Shown here one piece after another: positions 12,301-24,795 of a DNA stretch of 64,000 nt; the stretch's first letter is position 1, and each line of letters opens with the position of its first letter. The notes beneath the pieces were generated by a model that was not told the DNA's origin, made no database searches, and saw only the letters and a list, made by a program, of their open reading frames with translations. The DNA is from Vitellaria paradoxa (taxonomy: Eukaryota > Streptophyta > Magnoliopsida > Ericales > Sapotaceae): contig CM034238.1 in the NCBI GenBank assembly GCA_019916065.1, positions 29,313,246 through 29,377,245 on the forward strand, given 5' to 3'. A program made the translations under genes and the position numbers.

Positions 12301-15300
12301 TTCCACTTGCAATCATATGTTCTCAAACCTAAAAGGTTTAGGTCCACCCTTCAACCCTCCCCCATCCAGCAAAATTAGAAAGTGATCTGATAATAATCTT
12401 GGCAATGTTTTTTGATATATTTCAGGAAATAATACCTCCCAATCATTAGACACTAGGAACCTATCAATTCTTGATTTACTATTACTGTTACTCCAAGTAT
12501 ATTTGCACCCTCCCAATTGCAGATCAATACATCGCAGGTCATCTAAAAAATCTGAAAAAACAGTCATGTTTTTTGTTCTTCTTTTACAATTCCATTTATC
12601 TTCAACACTTTTAACCATATTAAAATCACCTCCCATACACCAAGAAACATTCCATCGAAACATAGCTACCCCAACTTCCTCCAGAAAACCTGCTTTTAAC
12701 TTATTCTCAACTGGCTCATACACACCTGTAAAGGACCAAAAAATATCTTCCTCAACCTGCTGAAACAAACAAGACAAGGAGTGTGATCCAACCTCTGAAT
12801 CCATCAACATCAGCTTTCTATCATCCCACATGATCAGAATTTCTCCTGAAGCACCCACAGAATCCAACGCTAACCATTTAACCCAGCTGCCACCACACAG
12901 AGATCTAACCATGAAATCATCAATATCACTTAACTTAGTTTCCTACAAACAGACCACATCCGGATATCATGCCTTTAGAGAGGATTTGATTATCATTCTT
13001 TTCTCCAACCCACAGCAACCTCTAACATTCCAACTCAGGATTTTGGGCTTCATTTAAGACACAATGGTAATGGCTTACTACTTCTTCCTTGCACAAAAAC
13101 TGTCGACTGATCATCTTGCTGTGTTCCTTTTTCGTATGAAATTGTCCACTGCAGATTTTTAAGCTCTCGAACTCCTTTGCAGGTTCCTTTCTTTTTTCTC
13201 CTTTCTCCATTTTGTTTATTCCTCCTTCTTTCTTCAATCGAGTGCAGCAAGTCCATTAACTTGTCTTCCAAATCCTCACCAGAGATCCCCAAAATTTTCT
13301 TCAGTGACTTCATTCTATTAAGAACCCAGGTTGAGATCTTTTGCTGATCATGGCCACAGTCTCCCAGTAATAAAATATCAGAATTCCACTCTGTTAGACT
13401 ACAGGAATCAAGAGGTGTGCAATCTAAAGGCTGGAGCATACTCTCAAAGCATAAATATTCATCAGTCTCTCCTTCAAAAGGAGAAAACTCTCCACAGTTT
13501 TCTGATTCATCAACTGGAATGGAGAGAGCTAAGGGTAGAGCTATCCTTTTATCAGGATTAGTTTTCATACCCATCTTCCTGGGACTATACTTTTTCCCAA
13601 AGAATCTTTCACTGTCAAGAACAACTGTAGCCAACTGAGAAGGACAATAAATCCTCCTTAATGGACCATTATAATCATTATAAACAATTGTCGACTGAGA
13701 GAGGTCACCATTAATATGATCCATACTGTCATTATTAGAGGGTAATAACTCCTCATCCTTCAGAATACCTAGAATCTCAAATTTATTATTTGAAGGATAG
13801 ACATAGTTCATTGAATGTTGAGATTCATTCTCAGTTTTCTTTGATGTTTCACCTATCCGGATCCATTTAACTTTCCTAGCAATATTAGGGTGGCTTTTGG
13901 ATTTCTGAACCTCAGTCTACTGATTAAATTTGCCTTTCCAATTACCAAGAGCTGGTAAATTCAATGTATCAGCAGTTGCTCCACGCGCCACCTTCAGCTT
14001 CCTCATTGATGGCCGGGAAACACCATTGATGGTGGATGTATCAAGCCAGTCCACCCATGGTCTCCTCTCAACCCAAATAGGGCAATTGTAATTGGTTTGA
14101 CCAACTAACAGAGGAACTGACGCCGGAACTTTTCTTCCATCACCTTTAACCTTGATCCTTACCCATTTGTAATTTGAAGAACTGCTCCAATTTTCTTCAA
14201 TGCCTAGAAATCCTCCACAAAAATTTCCTATACTCTGAAACACTTTAATGTTCCACAGATATACTGGTATACCCACCACCTTGATCCACACAGAATTTTG
14301 CTTCCAACCTCTTCTGGAACAACAAATCCAGTTATGCCAAGGGTCTAATACTAGATAATTCCCCTCTATGAAATGATCTTTGTTTAAGATCTGAGTGGCA
14401 ATCTCTTTTGAGGGAAATATAAAAAGGTATCTGTCTTCATATAATTCTTTAACAATAACTCCACCAGGAAAAGACCAATTTTTGTGTACCCAAGTTTGTA
14501 CCCTGTTTATATCAATCTTGGCGAAGGCTGAATCGCCAAAACTACCAACCAGACATCTCTTCAAACTGTGACTACTCTCAACAGCATCTTCTAAATTGAC
14601 AATAACCTGGTGTTTGTTAAAAGAACTACAAACAGTGGAAGCATTCCATAAAGGAATTGCAGCAGCCTGAAGATAGGATCTTGTAACCTTAGTTTGCTGC
14701 ATAACACTTCCAGCTTTCTGAACCATGGATTTGCTGGACTGAGTAGAAACTCTATTTGTTCCTTGAGGACTCCAAGGAAGGAAAGGTTCTAAGAGCTTTG
14801 CCAGAAAGTCCCAACCTTTCCCTTCTACCACCTCTGGTATCATAATCAGCCTTCGTCCATAGGGGGCAAATAGACTTAGTTCCAGCATCCTACCCAAACC
14901 ATCTGAGATCAGAGAGCATATGACAGTTTTGGCTCCTCCTCTGATGGTACCCAGCTGCAACCTTTTGTCTTTCTTTCCTAAAGGTTTCCGGCAAATGTTT
15001 TGGAGCCATTGAAGCTCCTCTTCGTATAAGACCATTACCCTTACATAGCCTCTTCCTCGCTCCACTATTCTTATGCCTCCTTTAAACTTGTAATCCTCAA
15101 CGATATCTATAGTGACATGATCAACCTAAAAGGATTTCCTAATACTATCCCTTTGAAACGAGGGGTTCCATCTCCTAGAGCTCCTAAAGTGGTGCATGAT
15201 AGCAGTAAGCTTATCGTGCGCCGAGAGAAAAAAACATTGGAAAATAAGAACATTCAAAAGTCAAATTATCCTTTGATATTAAACATATGAATATACTTTT

Positions 15301-18300
15301 CTTAATTTTCAGGATGTTTCTTAACCATAATTAAAATATACTGTTAGAAATTCCATGTTAGGTGCAATTAAAAGCTTCTGTCACAGCAACGCACCTCTCG
15401 GTGCACCCTAAACAAAATAATTTTTAACTGAGAAGCAGCAATAGAAGAAAAATATTTAGAATCCAGACTCTTGCTTCTTTCCAATATGCAAAATGTCTTC
15501 CATTCATACATCTCATGTTCAACAAGTGCAAGCAGTTATAGTGGTATGGTATTTATGATTTCCAATATCAACTCTTTATGCAACTGCATGGGATAATGAT
15601 GTGGATAGCTGCTATACTCTTATCATCTTGAAAAATAAATAGAACATGAAAGCAGGAGTTGCTAGGACATAAAGGCAAGTGGGACAGGAAAATAGTCTAC
15701 TGTAGAGGGCAGGAACCTTGGTTGCATCTGTTAACTAACCAAAGCCTTCACTGAGCACATTGGTGAAGAAGAGCATACTAACCTTGTATCTTTGCATCTT
15801 CTTTTTATTCTCCAGCTCTTGCCTCAGACAAGAACTCTCTGCTTCTTTATGATAGTTGAGACCTGAAAATAAAAATATTTTAAAATTTATTAAAAAATAA
15901 AAAATAAAACAATAAAAAATATAAAAATAAAAAAGCACAACGAAGAACAACTCAGAAAGGTTCAAAGAGGGGATGGCTAAGTAGGAAGTCATAGCTTCAA
16001 CTCATCCCCACCCAACAACCAACACCAAAAAAAAAGAGAGAAGAAGGGAAGAAAAAAGAACAAAAAGAAAAGAAAAGAAAAGAAGAACCATAAGCATGCC
16101 TGCAATGTACCAAAAAACAAGGGAAAGGATTGCAACTCTTTTGCCCTGGAAAAAATAATAGTTTTGTCCTATAGTGCCAGTTATATTTATTCATTTTCTC
16201 ATCCTTGTTGAGAATGAAAACCAAATTGCAAGGACGACTTAATATCTTAAAGGCCTCATCAATTTAACAACATTAAACCTTGAGAATTAGATGTGTCAGT
16301 GTTGTTATTTGTAGTTTTGACTTTCATTAGCGAAGGTTAAAAAAACTATTTTCACCCCCGTAAAGCCCATTGAGAAGTCCATATAAACTTACCTTCAGCT
16401 TTTGGATCTGCCAGAGAAGCACTGGAATCAACGTTTTCTCGAACAAGAGGTTTTTGATATTCTCCTTGAGGAGATTCATTCAGAGCATCAACAGAAGCAA
16501 CTGATTCCGAACCATCAGCATTTAATAATGAATTCACAAAACCAGCCCTTCGATCTTCTTCATTGTCTATTATCTTTACCGATGATTCCCCTGTAAGTTT
16601 TAAAGCAATAGAAATTATCTACAAATTCAAAATTGAAAGAAGTATTATTTCATGTACACTTTTAAGAGTTTACAGCGCAGGAATTTTATATACATGGAAT
16701 GGATAAGTCCTACCTTAGGAGTAGTAATCGGCAGCTAAAGATTAAGAGAATCAAACTCCTAGAAACCAGGAAACTAACTCCTATAAATCAGAATTCTAAT
16801 AAAACTGAAACTGGGAGATTCTAATCTAATTAAATCATATCCAAATATTCCTAATATATCTCTAACAGATCTGCTCCATCTCATTATCTCATAATCAGAA
16901 TTTATCTACAAAAATTGTACCATCAAAATTAGAGTGTGAATAGAAATTAGAAGTGTAAATTACACCAAATCTCCACCCAACATTAGGCTAAAAACATTAC
17001 CTCCCCTCAACATTCAAACCTTACACCTACCTCTATTATTTTGAAATGTTTTTAGTAATTAAGTCATCCCATTAGTTAACCATGTAACGCCGTTAAAATG
17101 TGTAAAAAGACATTATTAACCTTGGCCTCCTCTTTCTCACCAACATTATCTCTCTTCCTTCTCTTTCTCACCAACATTATCTCTCTTCCTCAGTCTCCAC
17201 ACTCTCGAGTCGCTAACGAAAAGACTAAAGCTTTATTCTCTATAAATATTTCCAATATCTCCCTCATTCTATCTCTATTTCCCTCCCCCGCAATTGTCTT
17301 CCTCAGTCGAAGGCAGCGAACTATCCCCTTGGGTGATGAGGCATCGAACTGTAACCACTTGAGCAGCACATAAACAACCACTGCCATCCTCTTCTTTTAG
17401 GCCACCATCTCCGGTCACCACCACACAACTGCTATCTATCTCCATCTTCCTTCTCATCCTAATTAGCCATTTCTTTTATATCTTTTTATTGATTTGAATG
17501 GAAGAATATATAGAAAGACAGTCTTGGTAGAGAGAGAGAAAATAATGGAAGAAGAGGATCCACAGAAGCTGAAGAAGATTGCCGCAAAAGCATATGACTA
17601 CAAGAATGACCAAAGAGAGCCTATTATGCTCATCTTTTTATATTCTTTTTTTGCCTCAATTTTCTGAAATTGAATCAAACTCAGTTGATTTTTATCTGGG
17701 TTTTACTTGTTATTGCTTCATGGTTCTTAATTAATATTTTGGATGATTTCAGTCTAAAGAATCTTATGTGGGCAATGTATTTTGACATACAAATTTGAGT
17801 TTTTGTTGGACCTTGCAGAATTCTTCTTTTAATTGCTCTTTGTTTGCATTGTTTTGTTGGAATAAAGCTACCTTGCAGAGAATCTGATTTTGGTTTATCA
17901 CTTTTGCCTAATTGGTGGTTACCTTTGGATTATAGTGGGTTTTCCTTATAATCAATTCCTTTTTGTCATTTGTTTAGTTTTTTGGTTATAATGGTAAATC
18001 ATTAATCCATTTTATGTTATGATCATTTTTAACGTTGGAGCTTTGATTTGACACCTGCGAGAACTTGTTATGTTACTGATTATAAGCCAGTGATAGAGTA
18101 GATCCCTTTTGGGCTTTTATTGTTGCGTATGTATATTTTTTGTCATTTTTGGGTTGTTCATTGCTTAAAATTTCCCGATTTATGCATATATTCCCCCCCC
18201 CCCATTGCTTACCTTGTTGTCTTCGAATTTTTATGGTATAGCACCTCCTAAATTCACTTTGGCTTTAATTGTGGGTTAAGTTGAATCTCTTGACTTATTT

Positions 18301-21300
18301 TTTTTTTTTTTTAAACATTTTTAATGAGATGGAATAGAGAGAGATGCGAAGGAAGACAACCGAGCAGGAAGGGGGAATAGAGAGTAAGAGAAAGGTAACA
18401 GAAATAGAGATTAAAGGATTTCGTCTTTGATTGGAGAGAGCAGAGACCGAGGAGATAGATAATGCTGGGGAGGGAGAGGAAGAGACCAAGGTTAATAATG
18501 CCTTCTTACACACATTTTAACAGAGTCACATGATTAACTAATAGAAGAAGTTAACTGCGACAAGCATCTATATAATAAAACAGGACGATTTTTGAACATG
18601 CTCCTCTCACAAACTAAGATCCAATGGCTAAAAATTTTTTTTCCTGGATTCAACGCTAGAGATCATTTTTATATTTTTAACTTCTCACTCAATTTTTATT
18701 TTAATGAACCCCACTACCATTTATATCAAAAAATAGCTTGAGCATTTTAAATTTTATCATATTTCAAGGGTAGAAATCATATGCAAATCAAATCTACCAA
18801 CTTAAATTATGCTCAATTATGATTTATGAGAAGTTGAGCCTTCCAAATTAAAGCACCATAATTTGTGTTTTCTTTTATGATGCTTATCAAAAATTAATTG
18901 GAGAGAGAGAGAGAGAGACCAAAACACATGCAATAGCCCCTAGAGCCAAAGTTTTGGAAAAAAAATTAAAATCCATATATTATCATAGTTTTTTTCAATT
19001 TGAGCTTTTTGTCCAAAGTTTCAACCATGTAGGAAACTTAATCCTAATTTGTTCAAGGTGTCGTAAACATGAGTTATTGCTAGTTTCAAAATAAGGGAGG
19101 TTAATGTAAGGTTTGAATGTCAAGGGGAGGTTCTAGTATTTAGCCTTACGTTAAAGAAAGTTACCCAAATTAGAACAAAGAATTATTGTCATATTGAAGG
19201 AATTTCAAAAATTAAGTAAATCTAGAAGTCAGCCTTTGAGAGAAAGTGAAGTCAAAGTTGTTGAAAGGCAGTGCGGACAATTTGATATCATTGAATGTAA
19301 GAGAAGGCACCTTCCTCCCAGCGGCCAACAAGTGAAGCATATGGCTCTGTAAGAAGCAGGTGGACAGGGAGATCTGGAAATAGGCGATAGAGAGCAAATG
19401 CTGCAACTTTATTCTGTGCATCCTGAAACCACAAATTCTTAATGAGCTAAAATTCAACAACAGGCAAGCAAAAACTCAATTCATTGATTATATTCAGGAG
19501 GGAAACTTCATTGAGTTAAAAGCAAGAAACAACAAATATACATATTGATAAATAGAGATATACAAGATGAGAAACAACCTAGGAACAGAGATGTTGGGGG
19601 GAAAATGCTAATTATAATTTGTAAAATATACATATAACAATGCGTACCGAAGCATAATGACTTTTTAATAAATTCTTTTTTTTTTTTTTGATAGGTACCT
19701 TTGTAATAAATTCTTTTTATTCATTAAAAAACTTTATATATATATATATATAAAACAAGGCATCAGGATCAAATTATAAATAGTGCAAGAATTAGCGTTA
19801 TCACACCCAGATCAACATTATGAAAAATTCAACTTTTTATCAGGATAAATATAGGATTAAATATCCCTCCTCTGCTTGTCATGTCTTGTTTCGACATTGA
19901 TAAGCACCCAATGGCATCAAAATCTAGATTAAAGTTTTTTCTTTATTATTAAAAGTGTGAGTTTACGAATGACAAAGCAACTTGAATTTGATCAAGCTGA
20001 CATTTGGAAGAGCATTATGAGAACAAGAAAAGCATCTAAACCAACATTGGTTTGGTAAAAGATGGTTCCATCTCAAAGTTATCAAGAGGCCTGAAAATAG
20101 ATATTCTTAAAGCATGGGCAGATTGATCCTTACAATATATTTACTAAATTTCAATTTATTTTCCAAAAGCAGAGCAAGTAGCGTCTGTCTAAATCCAAGG
20201 TTGACACAATCTTACTCAAAATTGTCTGTTTCACACTCTATGAATGACACAAAACTAAAACTTCTGCAGCACAGGCCACACAGAACATCCAATTGATCCC
20301 AACTACAGCGCTGCCTCTAATTGAAAACACAACAAATTCACTTACCTCCATTAAAATTTGGTAGAAAGATGGAGATCGAGGACGGTTCAAAAATAGGCAA
20401 GGACCTCTCCCACTGTCTCTGACTGTTAAGAACTTATGAGATACTGAACTAAGAGGGATTAACAAGATATTACAGAATGAATTGGGAATGAAACGACATA
20501 TTCATAGAGTTATAAGGACCTTTTTGCTGTCAGAACATTTCTTAACTTTTTCCAGATTACGTACAACGTATGAACTATGAAGTAGCAGATGGTTGTGAAT
20601 TTCTCTTACCAATGCAAGAGTTTAGAAGGAATTGGAGAACACCCCTTCACCATCTTTCTCAACACCCCTTCACCATCCTTCTCACTCTATGGGCACAGTT
20701 GATAACTCCCAAGCAACTTTATCACGTCTCCCAAGCGACTTTATCGTGTTCTAGAACTTGCTCAATAAGGCAACTCAAGGGCCATTATCACATTGTTGGT
20801 ACCATGTAGTGCCATGAGCTCTGATACCAACTAATACTGGGACAAAACTGATGAATCGAACAGTTGAGCAGATGGACTAGGTTTCCCGTTTAGTCTAAGA
20901 ATTCCCCAAAAAATAACACAAATTTTACAAAGAACAATTATCTAATAAAAATGTTTATTAATCAAAGTCTAATGAGTCATAAGAACTTATAACATATTAA
21001 ATAGAAAAGCTAGAATTGAAACTAGGAAATAGAATAACGTAAAAATTAGGAAACAAAAATAACTATTAACTCTAGAATGTTCCTAACTTCAATGCTAGTC
21101 TAAATAATATATTCCAAAAAGATATTTAGAAACATAAGTAAATATTCTAAAATTAACCCTAGATAAAATTAAATTGATATCTAAATATGATTTTTTGACA
21201 AATATCTAAACCAAGTAGGAAACTTCCTGAATAGAATATTATTATAATTCTTAGCTTGCATCAGTTGCCCTCAATCATGTGGAGCGATTGCAAGCACCCG

Positions 21301-24300
21301 TGGACCATGACTGACCTTGTCAAGCCTTCTTAGGTTGATCCATTGCTAGGTTGATCCATTGCAGCCCCTTGCACCCATGGTTCAAAGTCAAAGTTGTGGC
21401 TATTGTATCAGCCCGAGAATTTTGGTGCAGTCGCAGTATGGCGATGCAATATCGGGCAATACGCAACTTTTAGTATTTTTTAGCTTAAAAAAATTTTAAA
21501 AATTATTTAAAATTTTTAAATAATAAAATTAATGTATTACATAATGAATTATATAGTAACTGTTTTATTAAATTTCAGATAAACTACTTAAACATGTGAA
21601 TGAACTGATTAATTTTAATCAAAACAATTAATATTTTATTTAATTTTATTCATAATATATTAATCACAATAATTAATATTTTATCTAATTTTATTCAAAA
21701 TACATTAATCACAATAATTAATAATTCATATTTTATTAATATAAATTCAAAAAAAAAAAACTTACTACCCTTTAAAAATATGATTCAAAAATATTACAAA
21801 ACTATTTTTTTTAAATAAAGAATATTACAAACTTATGTTTTCTTTTGGAGCCATTCTACACATTACATAAAGAATTTAGAAAATAAATAACTATATTAGT
21901 CACAATAATTAATATACTATTTAATTTATTCACAATATATTAGTCACAATAATTACTACACTTTAATAATCTGATTCACAAAAACTATTACAAATCTGTT
22001 TAATAATGAATATTAAAAAATTATATTTTCATAATTTGTTTCATCAAAAATTACTATAATTTTTTGTTAGCTATTTAATAATGAATATTACAAGTTTACA
22101 TATAGTTAGATTTTTTTATATTACAAACTAATATTTTCATAATTTGATTCATCAAAAATAATTATAATTTTTTTATCAACATTCTAATAATGAATATAAT
22201 AAGTTTACATAAAGTTAATAATGAATATAAAATATAGTTATAGTTAATAATAAATATTAGAAACTTATATTTTCATAATTTGTTCCATTAAAAATAATTA
22301 TAATTTTTTATTAGTTATTTAATAATGAATATATATCAAGTTACATAAAGTTAGTTTTTTTTTAACATTAAAAATCAAAATCAAAAAGCTATTTAAAAAA
22401 AAAAAACATGTACAACGTGTGTGGGTCAGACGGGACCTAAACTCCGAAGTGTTTAAGGGAAGAGACATTGTAGCGAACAAAGTCTAAGCGCGACGATGGT
22501 GATGGTTCGACGATGGTGAGGCGGCGGTGGCAGCAACTGGTGAAGCCCTAGGGTCCTGCAAGGCTGTGACAGTGATTGCGATGCAGAGACATCGGTAGCA
22601 ACCAACGAATGCCAAAGATGTGAAGCTGCAATTAACAAACATTGGCGATGCCAACGCCATTTGAGAAGGTCCAAATTTGATTCGAGATCACGATTTCAAG
22701 GTTAGGTCTCTCGTGCTCTCATTCTGTCGTTCAGATTTGAAATCAATTTGGTCAAATACCATTTCCCCATTCTATATTCATCTTGTCACGATATCATTCG
22801 TCTCATCGAGATCTCGCCGAAATCTCTAAATGTATCGAAGTATCACCGTGGCATGACTTGGCCGATATAAGACATTAGAGGCATTTATGCCCCCCCCCCA
22901 AAAATATCGCTCTCCCAATGGCCCATCCGTGTAGACACCTAAGGATTTGTGACAGCTCCAACTACACTGGTTAAGCAGTACATGCAACATCCACCACGCA
23001 GAGTAGGTGCAGCATCGGAGGCACACATTCCCATGGGGCTAAAGAATGATGCACATAATGACACAAATGCAGCAACCGGGGAACATAGTTGTACAGGTAC
23101 TGGCACTAGATTTGGCCCCTGGCATCAACATACTGCCTACACAACCATCACACCTTGAGCCTCAACCACCACGTGAGCGAAAGAGGTCTCGATGTAGCAG
23201 ATTGATTCAAACCCCACTACACCGATGTACTTTGGATTATGAATTTTGGATGACGTATAAGATTTTTGTAAGTCTTGCTTTGTATATCTAGCTTTCTATA
23301 ACCATATATCTACCTTTGTATAATTCTTGTACCCATTTTGGATGATATATAAATTTGTATTGATGATGGCAACTAGGGAGAAGAAGTGTTTGTTTGTTGT
23401 TCAAGTCTACAGGAATTTTTTGAAACAATGTTTGTTGTTCATAACTTTGCAAGCATTTTTTTTTTTTTTTTTGGTTGGGAGGGGGGGGAGGCACACTTAA
23501 ACTGATACGCTGGGGGAAGGACCATGGCTCTAGCACGTTGAAGTCATAAGTGGTATTGACGACACTTTGCCTCTAGTTTGGTAAATAAGTCCAATTAGAC
23601 TTCAGAATAGTATTTGTTTAATCCCCTATCCCTATTGAAGTAAAAAAAAATCCGCATAAGACAGAGAGAGATTAGTGTTGGGCAAAGTGATGATGGTCAT
23701 TACAAGTGTGTGTATGGTGGCATAGGAAAAGGGCAATGGCTTAACAGGTCTTTGAAGAGGTAAAGTGGTGAAAGAGAGATGAGTTTGTGATATGCATCAC
23801 ACCTGTATAATTATTTGCAACCCATGGCTCTGATCTGGTTGGAAGTATATGATATTTCTCTTTTAAGGGTATCATTGACATTATATCTAGTCAACTATAT
23901 CAATAGGGAAAATCTTAACGGAATATGCTATCTCTTGGATACTAACAGCAAATGTCCAGGCCCATCTTTTAAGCTTCCCAAGTTCCTATATCATTTCGAC
24001 AAACCTTATGGGAGAGGTCAAATTAATCCTAAACAGTAAAACCAGAACAAAGTTTTTAAAGGATCAAACCCAAGAAACCACAAGACAGAGACCCCCGATT
24101 AACGTTATCCTTTACTTCATCTTTTAGTAGACCAATTAAATCCCCAATTTTATACTTTCGTGTAGATGAGGAAAATGGTGAAAATGAAGTCTTAGAAAAC
24201 AGAATCCCTAGCATGTATTACCAAAGAAACTACTGCAATTGCACTTAAAAACAATGTTCTTGAGACAAGAGTTCATTGCAAAGCATCTTTCACCTAGTGA

Positions 24301-24751
24301 CACAAGGCTTAAATATTAAAAGATGTGCTTCTAATAAGCTTGACACCATTGTTGCTAAATTTATCAAAACAAAACAAGCAGAATATAGCTAAATCACAAA
24401 AATTAAAACAGTCACAGAATGTTTGTCCCTTATAACCTGAGGCACAAGAAGGTGGAGAAGCATGATTCCAACAACGTGTTGGCCAATGAGGAGTACATCT
24501 AGTTGCTTCCAAAGGATCAACCCGTTTACGACTACCTTTCCCTGACGGAAAGGTCCAAAAAGATTCTAAACCTTGCTATCAATTAATAATTTGACTTATT
24601 TGATATCATACTATTTGCTGAATATTTACATGTATTTGGAAAGCCAGGAACCATTGCTCGGTGAAACAATAAAAGGTCAAGCAGATAATCTTAAGAAAAT
24701 GGGTTCAATCCAGAGGCAGCCACTTTCCTCCTCCTCCTCCTCCTCCTTTGT

Positions 24752-24795
<44 letters not shown>

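Larger units (their letters stand above)
10117..15301 (-). mobile_element. L1-type LINE with 18-bp target duplication, inside helicase intron 10
   Basis: A 5.2-kb element in the same sense as the helicase. Flanks are direct repeats of TTAATTTCCAGGATGTTT (10099-10116) and TTAATTTTCAGGATGTTT (15302-15319), one mismatch. The poly(A) tail shows as poly(T) beginning inside the left flank. The order on the minus strand is a 5' leader (15066-15301), ORF1 with DUF4283 and ORF2 with endonuclease and reverse transcriptase. The 15235-15301 stretch could be filler sequence instead of the true LINE 5' end. Confidence 0.85.
16986..19145. mobile_element. Long-TIR DNA transposon filling helicase intron 8
   Basis: The arms 16986-17310 and 18343-18566 plus 19084-19145 are diverged reverse complements, together about 290-325 bp. 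Outer ends are GGCTAAAAACATTACCTCC on the left and, read inward from the right, GGCTAAATACTAGAACCTCC. TTA flanks both (16983-16985, 19146-19148). The arms pair over ATTCAAACCTTACA and GTTAAAATGTGT. The left arm has its own 30-bp tandem duplication at 17131-17190. The TTA duplication suggests a PIF/Harbinger-type non-autonomous element; a Mutator-like element with a lost TSD is the alternative. Confidence 0.75.

Noticed and set aside
12313..12912. Endonuclease-like open frame as a host DNA-repair gene
   Set aside because: It is the endonuclease part of a LINE ORF2: reverse transcriptase follows, ORF1 precedes, and the unit has a poly(A) tail and target duplication.
22453..22674. Conserved short protein on the minus strand
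   Set aside because: Repeat-derived sequence within a probable transposon; no domain, no splice or codon evidence.
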